64,000 nucleotides of DNA from Limisphaerales bacterium (GTDB taxonomy: Bacteria > Verrucomicrobiota > Verrucomicrobiia > Limisphaerales > SXTU01), in contig WRPG01000045.1 of the NCBI GenBank assembly GCA_009773355.1, forward strand, positions 1-64,000. Reading direction: 5' to 3'. The stretch's first letter is position 1, and each line of letters starts with the position of its first letter. Shown here one piece after another: positions 51,466 to 61,180 of the stretch. The notes below the pieces were generated by a model. The model did not search any database, was not told the origin of the DNA, and saw only the letters and a list, made by a program, of their open reading frames with translations. A program made the position numbers and the translations under genes.

Positions 51466-52767
51466 TCACCAGCAGAACCCTTCATACTTCGCCGGAAGTT
51501 CCTTCAAGTCCGCCCAGCCGTTCACGTCGAGGACGTGGTGGTTCGCGGTCACGAGCTTTTTCAACTCGGCCAACGGCGCGCACTTCTGCGCGGCCACGAT
51601 GAGGCCGCGCGGGCCGATGGCGGTGGCGAGGTCGGTGTGCAGGAGGCTGGCGAGGTGCGGCATCTTGGTGTCAATCACCCGCTTGTTCGCGCCGACGAGC
51701 GCGGCGAGGTTCAGCGCGGGGTCGTAGATGCGCAGCTTGTAGCCGCGGCCCAAAAGCGCCTGCGCCACGTCCACCATCGGGCTTTCGCGCAAGTCGTCGG
51801 TGTTGGACTTGAACGAGAGGCCGAGGATGACGACTTCGCGGTGCTCGGTCTCGGTGATGAGATGCAGCAGGCTGGCGAGGTGGCGGTCGTTGCTGGTGAG
51901 GAGGTTTTCCAGCATCGGCAGGCTGAGGCCGTTGGTGCGCGCGAGGTTCGTGAGCGCACGCACGTCCTTGGGCAGGCAGGAGCCGCCGAAGGGATTGCCC
52001 GGCTTCATGTAGTAGCTGGAGATGTTCAGCCGCGTGTCCTGGCAAAGCAGCGACATGACGGCGCGCGCGTCCACTTCCACGGACTTGCCCACGCGGCCAA
52101 CTTCGTTGGCGAAGGTGATCTTCGCGGCGTGGAAGGCGTTGCAGGCGTATTTGACCATCTCGGCGGTGGGCCAGTTGACCACGGCGGCCTTCTCGCCAAA
52201 GAGGTTCTTCATCAAGTCCGCCGGTGGCGCGGAGCCGTCGTGCGAACCGACGACCGCGAGCGAAGGCGTCTCGAAATCCGCCACCGCCGTGCTCTCGCGG
52301 AGGAACTCGGGGTAATAAAACACGCGCAGCGCGCCGGACTTCTCCAAGTCACCGAGCAGCTCGCCGACGAGCTTCGCCGTGCTGCCGGGCAGCATCGTGC
52401 TGCGGAAGACGAGCGTGTGCGGCTTGGCGGACTTGCGGAGCGCGTCGCCGATCTCACGCGCGACGCCACGCACGAAGTTCAGGTCCAGTCCACCCGCCGC
52501 ATTCGACGGCGTGCCAACGCAGACGATGGAAAGCTCCGTGTCCGCGATGGCGTCAGCGCAGTCGCGCGTGGCGCGCAGCAACCCCTTCGCCTTCGCGTCC
52601 TTGAGCAACTCATCCAGGCCCGGCTCGACGATGGGCGGGATGCCCCGGTTGAAATCCTCGACCTTCGCCGGATGCACGTCCACGCCGACGATGTAGTGGC
52701 CGTGGCTGGACAAGCACCCCGCCGTGACCGCGCCCACGTAGCCCAAGCCGAAGATGCTGATTCTCAT
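51466..52767 (-). CDS. Nucleotide-sugar 6-dehydrogenase (GDP-mannose/UDP-glucose type)
   Basis: 433 residues. Rossmann start ISIFGLGYVGAVTAGCLS, VCVGTPSN, YYPEFLRE, and the catalytic Cys in FGGSCLPKD. The N-terminus and EPGLDELL region read more like AlgD-type GDP-mannose dehydrogenase than UDP-glucose dehydrogenase. It oxidises the sugar C6 to a uronic acid for polysaccharide synthesis. The substrate cannot be settled from sequence alone. Confidence 0.85.
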   Translation of the reverse strand: MRISIFGLGYVGAVTAGCLSSHGHYIVGVDVHPAKVEDFNRGIPPIVEPGLDELLKDAKAKGLLRATRDCADAIADTELSIVCVGTPSNAAGGLDLNFVRGVAREIGDALRKSAKPHTLVFRSTMLPGSTAKLVGELLGDLEKSGALRVFYYPEFLRESTAVADFETPSLAVVGSHDGSAPPADLMKNLFGEKAAVVNWPTAEMVKYACNAFHAAKITFANEVGRVGKSVEVDARAVMSLLCQDTRLNISSYYMKPGNPFGGSCLPKDVRALTNLARTNGLSLPMLENLLTSNDRHLASLLHLITETEHREVVILGLSFKSNTDDLRESPMVDVAQALLGRGYKLRIYDPALNLAALVGANKRVIDTKMPHLASLLHTDLATAIGPRGLIVAAQKCAPLAELKKLVTANHHVLDVNGWADLKELPAKYEGFCW

Positions 52768-52876
52768 GCGTCGCGCGAGGCTAGGAAACGGGAGGCGAAA
52801 AGCAAGGCTGCGGCGCGATTCACCCCGGCGATTGGGGCAGAGAAGCGAGGTGAGGCAGCCCGTTACGCTTGGGGAG

Positions 52877-54244
52877 CTACAAGAGTTCCTTCATCACGCG
52901 CCCGTTGTTGGCGATCATGATGGGCCGGCCTTCGGCGGTGTGCATCTCGTCGAGCGGGTCGAGGCCGAGCAGGTGGTAAAGCGTCGCGGCCATGTCCTCG
53001 GGGCCGTAGGGCGTGTGCGCGGGGTGGGCGGCCCACTTGTCGCTCGCGCCGACCACGCGTCCGCCCTGGATGCCGCCGCCGCCCATGAGGACGGTGAAGC
53101 ACGGTCCCCAGTGGTCGCGCCCGGCGTTCTTGTTGATCTTCGGCGTGCGCCCGAACTCGCCGCTGACCAGGACGAGGGTCTTGTCCAGCATCCCCCGGTC
53201 GGAGAGGTCGCGGAAGAGTGTCGCCATCGCGGCGTCGAGCTTTGGCAGGAGCGCGCCCTTGAGCGTGTTGAAGTTGCCGTCGTGCGTGTCCCAGTTCGCG
53301 TGGTCAATGGTCACGCAGCGCACGCCGCTCTCGACGAGCCGGCGGGCGAAGAGGCAGGACTGGCCCAGCGTGTTGCGCCCGTAGTCGTCGCGCAGCTTGT
53401 CCGGCTCGGCGGCGAGATCGAAGGCTTTCTTGGCATCCGCCGAGGTCATCAGGTCGAAGGCGCGCTGGCTGAAGACGCTGACGTTGCGCGGGCCGGCGTT
53501 GGCGGCGGCTTCGGCGGCCTTTTGGTAGCGGTCCACCTGGGCGAGCAGTTCGCGGCGCGCTTCGAGGCGGTTCGCGCCGATGAGCATCGGCGGGGCGAGG
53601 TCCGGCACGGAGAAGTTCGGCGCGTTCGGGTCGGTCTCGACGACGAAGGGCACCGCCGCCGCGCCGAGATAGGCGGAGCTGCCGCTCGGGTGCATGCCCG
53701 GCAGGCAGACGTAGGGCGGCACGGAGCCGCGCGGGCCAAGCTTCTGCGCGAGCACCGAGCCGAAGGCGGGATGCTGGTTGTTCGGCTTGAGGCCGCCGTT
53801 GAAACCGGCCGACGGGAAGAAGCCCGTGAGCATGTAGTGGTCGGCGGGGCCGTGGTCGGACGAGCGGTGCGTGAAGGAGCGGATTTGCGAGAACTTGTCC
53901 ATCACGCGGGCGACGCGCGGCAGGTGCTCGCAGACGTGGACGCCGGGGACGTTCGTCACGATTTCCTTGAAGTCGCCGCGCACCTCGACGGGCGCGTCGG
54001 GCTTCATGTCGAAGGTGTCAATCGTGCTGAGGCCGCCCTTGAGGAAGATGTAGATGAGCGACTTGTCCTGCATGGCCGCCGCCGCGCGGGCCGAGCCGGA
54101 CAGCATGGTGGCGAATGAGAACTGCGTGCCGAGCACGCCGGCCGCGCCGATGCGGAGGAAATCCCGGCGGGCGAAGCCATCGCAGAAGGGTCGGTTGGGC
54201 TGGCGCATGAGCTTGGTGAACTGACGGGCGCGACCGAACCCCAT
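52877..54244 (-). CDS. DUF1501 protein with Tat signal
   Basis: 455 residues. The Tat leader CDGFARRDFLRIGAAGVLG is followed by IYIFLKGGLSTIDTFDMKP and a sulfatase-like alkaline-phosphatase fold with HANWDTHDGNF, VSGEFGRTP and HWGPCFTVLMGGGGI, typical of DUF1501. The family is very common in Planctomycetes and Verrucomicrobia and of unknown function; it usually pairs with DUF1549/DUF1553 proteins, which are not seen here. Confidence 0.9.
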   Translation of the reverse strand: MGFGRARQFTKLMRQPNRPFCDGFARRDFLRIGAAGVLGTQFSFATMLSGSARAAAAMQDKSLIYIFLKGGLSTIDTFDMKPDAPVEVRGDFKEIVTNVPGVHVCEHLPRVARVMDKFSQIRSFTHRSSDHGPADHYMLTGFFPSAGFNGGLKPNNQHPAFGSVLAQKLGPRGSVPPYVCLPGMHPSGSSAYLGAAAVPFVVETDPNAPNFSVPDLAPPMLIGANRLEARRELLAQVDRYQKAAEAAANAGPRNVSVFSQRAFDLMTSADAKKAFDLAAEPDKLRDDYGRNTLGQSCLFARRLVESGVRCVTIDHANWDTHDGNFNTLKGALLPKLDAAMATLFRDLSDRGMLDKTLVLVSGEFGRTPKINKNAGRDHWGPCFTVLMGGGGIQGGRVVGASDKWAAHPAHTPYGPEDMAATLYHLLGLDPLDEMHTAEGRPIMIANNGRVMKELL

Positions 54245-54260
54245 TCAACCGGAAACCCGC

Positions 54261-54890
54261 TCAGGGCTTGCGGATTTCCTGCCGGCGCGGCGTGCCGGGC
54301 AGCTCTTTGAACTTCAAGTTGATGGTGATGGCGCTGGCCACGGAGCGGCTGTTGCCGTCACGGATGTCCAGCGGCCCGTGGGTCTTGCCCTGCTCCCAGC
54401 CGGTGCTGATGAGCGAGATGCGGTCGCGGGCCGACTCGTCGAAGTAGAACGTGTTTCCGTCGTCGCTGAGGCGCACATCAATCTGGTTGCGGCTGGTGGA
54501 ACGGCCCTGTTGCACAAACTCAATCTCCTTCCGCTCCCCGCGCACGAGGTCGAAGCGCACCGGCTCGTAGGGCCGATGCTTGCCGTCAATCGCCACCAGG
54601 CCGCCCTGGATGGTGACGGTGACGACGTCGCCATAGCGGGCGCGGGCGTAGAGATGTTGTATCCGCTGACGCTCCTCGGCGGCGCGGGCGGCTTCCTCGG
54701 ATTTGCGGTGCTGCTCGGCGGCCTCCTGCTGCTGACGCCGCCGCTCATTGACCTGCGCCTGCTGCCGGGTGTAGTCCGCCTGTTGCTCGGGGGAAAGGGT
54801 GTTCCATTGCGCCTCGCTCAAACCCATCGGATAGGACTGGCAGCCGGCCAGCAACGCGGTCAACAGCGCGACGCAGACGAGGTGCTTCAT
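54261..54890 (-). CDS. Hypothetical lipoprotein
   Basis: 209 residues from MKHLVCVALLTALLAGCQSY, a clear lipobox (LLAGC). It continues with a Gln/Glu/Arg-rich coiled-coil stretch (about 40-85) and a beta-rich C-terminal domain. No known family. It lies between the DUF1501 gene and the SulP gene, same strand. Confidence 0.7.
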   Translation of the reverse strand: MKHLVCVALLTALLAGCQSYPMGLSEAQWNTLSPEQQADYTRQQAQVNERRRQQQEAAEQHRKSEEAARAAEERQRIQHLYARARYGDVVTVTIQGGLVAIDGKHRPYEPVRFDLVRGERKEIEFVQQGRSTSRNQIDVRLSDDGNTFYFDESARDRISLISTGWEQGKTHGPLDIRDGNSRSVASAITINLKFKELPGTPRRQEIRKP

Positions 54891-54931
54891 GGGTGAAGGG
54901 TGGACGAACGGGGGTCGGACGGAAAGCCTCT

Positions 54932-57169
54932 TCACGACTCATGCAGCGCGCGCAGCTCGCTGTTCGAGTAGCGGAGGCGCACGGCGAGTTCGTGGCAGAG
55001 GCAGCGCAGGATTTCCACGGCCAGTTCGGGATGGCTCTTCGCCAGCGTCTCGAAGCGCGTGCGCGAAAGCACGAACAGCTCGGTGTCCGTGACCGCCACG
55101 GCGTCGGCGGAGCGCGGCTGCTGGTCGAGGAACGCCATGTCGCCGAAGCAGTGGCCGTCCGTGAACGTGGTCAGGTGGTAGCGGTGGCCGGCGTCGAGCG
55201 GGAGGTTCACGCTCACGTTGCCCCGGCGGACGATGAACAGCTCACAGCCGGGATCGCCTTTGCGGAAGATGACTTCGCCCGCCCGCGCGGATCGCTCGGT
55301 GATGATCTCGACCAGCGCCGCAAAGGCACCAGGCGACTTCAACCCAGCAAACAGCGGGATGTCGCGCAATCCGGGCAAGGTTGATGAAACGCCGCCCGCG
55401 CCCGCGCCGGCGAGGATTTGGTCCTCGGCCCATTCCAGCGCCTCGTCGCGGTTTTCGAAGAGCCGGAGGTGTTGGTCGGCTGGAAGGATGCCGAGCAGGC
55501 GCAGGTAATCCGCCAACCCGAGGCCCGTCGGCAGCCGCGCCGGCAAATCGCAAAGGATGAGGAAGCCATCATGCGCCTTCACCTGCTTGTGGATGACCTG
55601 GAGCACATGGCCGGCGGTGAAGTCGAAGGACTGCACGCGCCGCAGGTCGAGGATGACGAAGCGGCACGCGCGGATGTCCTCGTCCAGCTCGGTGAGCAAC
55701 TGGTCCGTGGTGCCGAAGAAGAGGCTGCCCTGCAACTCGCACACCACGGTCTGCCGGCCGTGCCGCACCAGCAGCGCCTTTTCCCCGGTGAGCCGGTGCT
55801 TGCGCGAGGAAAGCTGGTCCCCGTGCAGCTTGCGGCGGATCACCGAGCCACGAATCAGGTCGCGCATGAACAGCCCGAGCGCCAGCGCGATGCCGACGCC
55901 TGCTGCGGCGATGAGATTATAGGCTATTGCCACCACGACCACCGCCGCCATCACGGTGAAATCGAAGAAGGTCGCCCGGTGCCGGAGCAGTTGCAGACTT
56001 TCGCGGTCCACCATGCGGCTGCCGAGCACGATGAGAATGCCCGCCAGCGCCGGAGTCGGAATCAGCGCGATCAAGGGCCGGCCAAACAGAAACGCGGCGA
56101 GGATGAGTCCGCCGCTGATCATGCCCGCGCGCCGCGTCTGGCCGCCGCTGTTCAGGTTCACAAGCGTCGGCCCCATCGTGCCCGCGCCGGGCATGCCACC
56201 AAGCAGGGCGGAGAACAAGTTGCCCGTGCCTTGCGCCAGCAGCTCGCGATTCGAGTTCGTCCGCTGACCGGACATCGCGTCGAGCACCACGCAGGTCTTG
56301 AGCGTGTCAATCGAGAGCAGCGTGGCGAGCGTGAGTGCCGGCGTGAGCAGCGGAAGCAACTGGTCGGCGGACAGGCTGCCGGCAAGTCTCCAACGCGCCC
56401 CGAGGACGCCGGCCAGGTCGGAAAGGCTTCCCTGCATGGGACCGACGAGGAGCGGGTTGTGCGCGACCACGCGCAGTTCGGGATTCCAGAGAGCCAGCGC
56501 CGCAAAGGTCAACGCACCTGCGCTCAAGCCAATGATAGCCGCCGGAACAGACTTGCTCAGGCGCGGGGCCGAGATCATCCCGACCATCGTGAGGCTGCCG
56601 ACCAGCAGGGCGTTCCAGTTCCAGTGATCGGGATGCAGCAACCCCGACCAAAACTCCGGTCCCGCGTGCAGGCCGAAGACTTTGGGGGCTTGGGCCAGAA
56701 TGATCATCAAGCCCACGCCGCTCAGGTAGCCCGCGACGACGGGATACGGGATGTATTTGATCAGCCGCCCGCCGCGCGCCACGCCGAACACGATCTGGAT
56801 GACCGCCGAGAACACGCCCACGAGCGTCAGCAGCAGCAACACGCGCGTCGCGATCATCGCCTCGTCCTGCCCGGGGTTGCCTTGCGCAACAAAGCTCACG
56901 GCGAGCGCGGAGAGAATCGCCGCCGCCGGCGCGCACGGCGCGGAGATCAACTGCCGGGCGCTCCCCAGACTGGCGGCGGTGAAGCCCAGCGCCACTGCAC
57001 CGATGACGCCCGCCAGCGCGCCTTGAGCTAGGTAGGCGGGACCGAGCACCGCGACGGTGGTCACGCCGTAGGCGATGGACGACGGCAGCGCGACGAGCAT
57101 CGCGGAGACGCCACCCCAAAAGTCGCCTTTCCCGCTGGCGGGCGGAACCGGGTTTTCGTTCTGCACCAT
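54932..57169 (-). CDS. SulP/SLC26 anion transporter with STAS and cyclic-nucleotide-binding domains
   Basis: 745 residues. N-terminal SulP core with about 12-14 segments (MLVALPSSIAYGVTTVAVLG; GMPGAGTMGPTLVNLNSGG). STAS domain at about 465-560 (QGSLFFGTTDQLLTELDEDI, VILDLRRVQSFDFTAG). A CAP_ED domain makes up the last 140 residues (EVIFRKGDPGCELFIVRRG, GHCFGDMAFLDQQPRSADAV). The cNMP-type domain suggests ligand control of anion (sulfate or bicarbonate) uptake; whether it still binds cAMP/cGMP is not known. Confidence 0.88.
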   Translation of the reverse strand: MVQNENPVPPASGKGDFWGGVSAMLVALPSSIAYGVTTVAVLGPAYLAQGALAGVIGAVALGFTAASLGSARQLISAPCAPAAAILSALAVSFVAQGNPGQDEAMIATRVLLLLTLVGVFSAVIQIVFGVARGGRLIKYIPYPVVAGYLSGVGLMIILAQAPKVFGLHAGPEFWSGLLHPDHWNWNALLVGSLTMVGMISAPRLSKSVPAAIIGLSAGALTFAALALWNPELRVVAHNPLLVGPMQGSLSDLAGVLGARWRLAGSLSADQLLPLLTPALTLATLLSIDTLKTCVVLDAMSGQRTNSNRELLAQGTGNLFSALLGGMPGAGTMGPTLVNLNSGGQTRRAGMISGGLILAAFLFGRPLIALIPTPALAGILIVLGSRMVDRESLQLLRHRATFFDFTVMAAVVVVAIAYNLIAAAGVGIALALGLFMRDLIRGSVIRRKLHGDQLSSRKHRLTGEKALLVRHGRQTVVCELQGSLFFGTTDQLLTELDEDIRACRFVILDLRRVQSFDFTAGHVLQVIHKQVKAHDGFLILCDLPARLPTGLGLADYLRLLGILPADQHLRLFENRDEALEWAEDQILAGAGAGGVSSTLPGLRDIPLFAGLKSPGAFAALVEIITERSARAGEVIFRKGDPGCELFIVRRGNVSVNLPLDAGHRYHLTTFTDGHCFGDMAFLDQQPRSADAVAVTDTELFVLSRTRFETLAKSHPELAVEILRCLCHELAVRLRYSNSELRALHES

Positions 57170-57272
57170 GATCGGTCAGCCGCGAAGGGGCGCAGCGGTC
57201 ACAAAAACTTCCTTCTCACCTCACCTATGCGTTCGCTCGCGGCAAAAGGGCATCGGTTCAAACGGCAGCGGT

Positions 57273-58763
57273 TCACAACGCGGCTTCCAGATGCTGGCAC
57301 AACGTCTTCACGATCTGCACGCGGGCGAACTTCTTGTCGTTGCCGGCCACGAGTGTCCACGGCGCGAACTCCGTGCTGGTGTGCGCGACCATGTCGTTGA
57401 TGGCGGCCTTGTAGGCGTCCCACTGCTCGCGGTTGCGCCAGTCCTCGGCGGTGATCTTGTAGCGCTTGAAGGCGATCTCCTCGCGCTGCTTGAAGCGCCG
57501 CAACTGCTCGTCCTTGCTGATGTGAACCCAGAACTTCGAGACCACGATGCCGCTCTCGGCCATCTGCTCCTCGAAGTCATTGATCTCCAGGAACGACCGC
57601 TTCCACTCGTCCTCGCGCGCGAAGCCCTCGACGCGCTCGACCAGCACGCGGCCATACCACGAGCGGTCGAAGATGGTCGTCATGCCCGCGCGCGGCAGGT
57701 GCCGCCAGAAACGCCAGAGGTAATGTCGCGCGCGCTCCTCGTCCGTCGGCGCGGCGATGGGCACGATGCGATACAGGCGCGGGTCCATCGCGGCAGTCAC
57801 GCGGCGGATGGCGCTGCCCTTGCCAGCGGCGTCCCAGCCCTCGAAGAGCGCGACGCTGGCGATCTTCTTCTCCCACGCAGCCCAAGTCAGGCGCGTGAGC
57901 CGACTCTGCCATTTCTCCAACTGCGCCTCGTATTTCTGGTCGGTGAGACGCTGCGTGAGATTCACATGATCGAGGATGGTGATGCCGGCCTTGGTGCGGA
58001 CACGGGCGGGCTTCGGCGGCGGCACGGCGGCGGAGACGGCCTTGGCTTTCTCCAGCTCACGCAGCTTCCGTTCGATGGCTTGCAGGAGAAGTTTCCCGGC
58101 GGTCAGCTCACGAAAGCGACGATCCGCCGCCTCGATCAAATGCCACGGCGCGTGGCCCGCGTCGGTGCGGCGGAGGGCGCGCTCGGAAACCTCGGTGAAC
58201 TTGTCATAGAGCTTGAAGTGCTTCCAGTCGCTCGGCAGCACGCGCCAGTGCGTCTTCGGGTCGCTTTCCAAATCCTTCAGCCTTCGGCGCTGCGCCTTCT
58301 TGGACAGGTGAAACCAGAGCTTCACAATCACCGCGCCGTCGTCCGCGAGCATCTTCTCGAAGAACGCGACGCGGTCCATCTCGGTGTCGAGCTTGCTGGC
58401 CTTGATCTCGCCATAGACGCGCCGGATGATCGGCTCGGAATACCACGAGCCGAATAGAATCCCCACGCGCCCGCGCGCCGGCAGCGATCGCCAGAAGCGC
58501 CACCAGCGCGGGCGCTCGCGTTCCTCGTCGGAAGTCTGCCAGAAGGCCTGCGTGTCCACGCCACGCGGGTCGAGCCACTCGTTGAGGCGGTGGACCACCT
58601 CGCCTTTGCCCGCGCCGTCCGCGCCGGAGACGATGACGATGACGGGCACCTTGGTGTCCTTGAGCGCGAAGTGCGCCTCCAGCAGCGCCGGGCGCAGCCT
58701 GGCCAGCTCGGCGTCGTATTGGGCCTTGGTGAGTTTCTGTCCAAGTTCGGCGGCTTCAAACAT
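57273..58763 (-). CDS. pap: Polyphosphate:AMP phosphotransferase (double PPK2)
   Basis: 496 residues, two tandem PPK2 domains. First Walker A GADGAGKG at 47-54; second GWDAAGKG at 309-316 with FDRSWYGRVLVERVEG at about 365-380 as the PPK2 Walker B/lid. Two-domain PPK2 proteins phosphorylate AMP to ADP with polyphosphate. The next gene upstream is a double adenylate kinase, which can turn 2 ADP into ATP + AMP, so together they would make ATP from polyphosphate. Confidence 0.9.
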   Translation of the reverse strand: MFEAAELGQKLTKAQYDAELARLRPALLEAHFALKDTKVPVIVIVSGADGAGKGEVVHRLNEWLDPRGVDTQAFWQTSDEERERPRWWRFWRSLPARGRVGILFGSWYSEPIIRRVYGEIKASKLDTEMDRVAFFEKMLADDGAVIVKLWFHLSKKAQRRRLKDLESDPKTHWRVLPSDWKHFKLYDKFTEVSERALRRTDAGHAPWHLIEAADRRFRELTAGKLLLQAIERKLRELEKAKAVSAAVPPPKPARVRTKAGITILDHVNLTQRLTDQKYEAQLEKWQSRLTRLTWAAWEKKIASVALFEGWDAAGKGSAIRRVTAAMDPRLYRIVPIAAPTDEERARHYLWRFWRHLPRAGMTTIFDRSWYGRVLVERVEGFAREDEWKRSFLEINDFEEQMAESGIVVSKFWVHISKDEQLRRFKQREEIAFKRYKITAEDWRNREQWDAYKAAINDMVAHTSTEFAPWTLVAGNDKKFARVQIVKTLCQHLEAAL

Positions 58764-58777
58764 AACGGGCCTTTCGC

Positions 58778-60187
58778 TTAGGTGATGGCGTTTTGCAAAG
58801 CGCGTGCGGCGGCGAGCGTGTGGGCGGTGACGTTCGCAACTTCACCCTGCCCGTCCACCTGCGTCAACATACCGGCGTCGCGGTAGAACTGAATCAACGG
58901 CTCGGTCTGCGCATGAAAGGTCTTGAGCCGCGCGCGCACGGTCGCCGGGTTGTCGTCGTCGCGCTGATACAACTCGCCGTTGCACCGGTCGCAAACGCCA
59001 GCCCTCTGCGGACGCTTGTAGCTCGTGTGATACGGCGTCTGGCACTGGCGGCAAATCAGCCGGCCGGACAGCCGGTCCACAATCGCCTCGTCCGACACGG
59101 CGATGCACAGCACGCCCGCGACCCGGCGTTGCAAGTCGGTGAGCATCTCGTTCAACGCCATCGCCTGCGGCAGCGTGCGCGGGAAGCCGTCGAGGATGAA
59201 GCCGCCCGCCGTGTCCGACCGCGCTAGGCGTTCGCGCACCATCGCCTCGGTGATTTCGTCGGGCACCAGCTCCCCCCGGTCCATGTAGCCCTTGGCCTGC
59301 CGGCCCAGTTCGGTGGCTTGCCGGAGATTCTCGCGGAAGAGATCGCCCGTGGCGATGTGCGGCAACTGAAGTTCCTTGGTCAACTGCTCTGCCTGCGTCC
59401 CTTTCCCCGATCCGGGGCCGCCCAGCAACACCAGCCCGAGACACGCGTGACGCTCGTAGGAGGGCAGCAGCAGCGCCTGCCGGTGCCACGCCGGCAGCGT
59501 GACGGTGGCCCCGGTGGGCTTGAACGCCGCACCGCGTGTCCGCAACGACTCCAACGCATTGAGGATGGCCCACTGCACCTTGTCCACCGGCCCGTCCGCC
59601 TCGATCACCCGCAGCCGTCCCGACGGCTGATAGTATTCCAGCACCGGCCCGGCGGTGCGCTGGAACATCCGCAGCCGTGCCAGCGCGCGATCCGCCTCAT
59701 CATCCGGGCGGCGTTGCAATTCTCCGCCGCAGCCATCGCAAACCCCCGCGCGGGCGGGCGGACGCATCGTCGCGTGATATGGCGTCTTGCAGGTGCGGCA
59801 GATCAAGCGCCCGTCCAGCCGGCGCAGCATCTCCGCCTCGGAAAGGTTCAGCAGCACCACCGCATCCAGCCGGCTGCCCAGCCCGGTGAGCAAATCATCC
59901 AGAAAGCGCGCCTGATATTCCGTGCGCGGAAAGCCATCGAAGAGAATGTCCCCGGCCGGATCGCTCTTGCGCACCCAGTCCTCCACCATCGCGTCCACGA
60001 TCTCATCGGGCACCAGCTCGCCCCGGTCCATGTAGCGCCGGGCGAGCAGGCCCAGCGTGGTTTGATCCTCAAGGTTCTGCCGGAACAAATCCCCGGTGGC
60101 GACGTGTTCCAGCCACAACTCCTTGACCAAGGCTCCCGCGTGTGTGCCCTTGCCTGCGCCGGACGGACCGATGAGTGAGAGGTTCAT
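58778..60187 (-). CDS. Tandem fused adenylate kinase (two Adk domains)
   Basis: 469 residues holding two complete Adk domains. Domain 1: P-loop GPSGAGKGT at 7-15, ATGDLFRQNL, DGFPRT, and a Zn LID with C130, C133, C150 and C153. Domain 2: P-loop GGPGSGKGT at 256-264, ATGDLFRENL, DGFPRTLPQA and a second CxxC-CxxC LID. A 40-residue linker joins them. A normal Adk is about 215 residues, so this is a duplication-fusion. Both sites look intact. It is 14 bases upstream of the pap gene on the same strand. Confidence 0.9.
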   Translation of the reverse strand: MNLSLIGPSGAGKGTHAGALVKELWLEHVATGDLFRQNLEDQTTLGLLARRYMDRGELVPDEIVDAMVEDWVRKSDPAGDILFDGFPRTEYQARFLDDLLTGLGSRLDAVVLLNLSEAEMLRRLDGRLICRTCKTPYHATMRPPARAGVCDGCGGELQRRPDDEADRALARLRMFQRTAGPVLEYYQPSGRLRVIEADGPVDKVQWAILNALESLRTRGAAFKPTGATVTLPAWHRQALLLPSYERHACLGLVLLGGPGSGKGTQAEQLTKELQLPHIATGDLFRENLRQATELGRQAKGYMDRGELVPDEITEAMVRERLARSDTAGGFILDGFPRTLPQAMALNEMLTDLQRRVAGVLCIAVSDEAIVDRLSGRLICRQCQTPYHTSYKRPQRAGVCDRCNGELYQRDDDNPATVRARLKTFHAQTEPLIQFYRDAGMLTQVDGQGEVANVTAHTLAAARALQNAIT

Positions 60188-60375
60188 GCGTGGCCGAGAG
60201 TTGCTTTCCCTGCCGAGGGCACACTAACCGACTCACCCGCGTCAACCACCCGCCAATTGCGCAACACATCGCCAAATTTGCGCCAGTCGGCGTCAAACCT
60301 GGCCTGGACGGTTGTTTTCCAGCCACTGCCCTGCCACTTGCCGCGCCTGCGCTGCCGTGGCCGCCGGGTGCCGGC

Positions 60376-61128
60376 TCAGTAAGTCGCCCGCCCGCCGGAG
60401 AGGTCGAAGACCCCGCCCGTGGTGAACGAGCAGTCGTCCGAGCAGAGCCACGAGACCAGCGCGGCGGCCTCGTCCACCTTGCCGAAGCGGCCCATCGGAA
60501 TCTTCGAGAGCATGTAGTCAATGTGGTATTGCGCCACCTGCTTGAGGATGTCCGTCTGGATCACCGCCGGGGTGATGCAGTTCACGAGGATGCCGTGCGG
60601 CGCGAGTTCCTTGCCGAGCGACTTGGTGAGGCAAATGACGCCGGCCTTGGCCGCGCTGTAGTGCGAGGCGGTCGGGTTGCCCTCCTTGCCGGCGATGGAG
60701 GCGATGTTGACGATGCGCCCGTATTGCTTCTCCAGCATGATGGGCACGACGGCGCGGCAGACGTAGAAGACCGCGTTCAGGTTCGTCTCGATGACGGCGC
60801 GCCACTGATCGGGCGTGTATTCCCAGAGCTTGCCGTTCACGCCGGCGATGCCCGCGTTGTTCACGAGCAGCTCGAGGGAGCCGAACTCCGCCTTCGTCGC
60901 GGCGGCGGTGGCGGACACCGCGTCAGGATTCGTCAGGTCCACCGTCTGCGTGGCGACGGTGCCGAGCGCGGAGAGCTTCTCCTTCGCTTCCCGCAGCGCG
61001 TCGGCGTCGCAGTCCCAGAGGCAGACCTGCGCCCCGGATTGCAGCAGCCGGGTGGCGATGGCGAAGCCGATGCCGCGCGCGCCGCCGGTGACGATTCCGT
61101 GTTTGCCCTTCAAATCGAGTTGATTCAT
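60376..61128 (-). CDS. Short-chain dehydrogenase/reductase (FabG-like)
   Basis: 250 residues. Cofactor motif TGGARGIGFA, VNNAGIAG, catalytic Ser in NIASIAG and YSAAKAG (YxxxK), plus a C-terminal GGVFDLSGGRATY. A 3-oxoacyl-ACP or sugar/polyol reductase role is possible; family membership is sure, substrate is not. The 188 bases between it and the adenylate kinase start hold no gene I can support. Confidence 0.88.
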   Translation of the reverse strand: MNQLDLKGKHGIVTGGARGIGFAIATRLLQSGAQVCLWDCDADALREAKEKLSALGTVATQTVDLTNPDAVSATAAATKAEFGSLELLVNNAGIAGVNGKLWEYTPDQWRAVIETNLNAVFYVCRAVVPIMLEKQYGRIVNIASIAGKEGNPTASHYSAAKAGVICLTKSLGKELAPHGILVNCITPAVIQTDILKQVAQYHIDYMLSKIPMGRFGKVDEAAALVSWLCSDDCSFTTGGVFDLSGGRATY

Positions 61129-61180
61129 GCGCGGTTTGGTTAGCGGCTCGGACGGCGGCGGACAAGCTTGTTCTGCGGGC

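Noticed and set aside
60188-60375. tRNA or small RNA in the adenylate kinase-SDR gap
   Set aside because: No cloverleaf, no T-loop consensus and no strong hairpin are visible.
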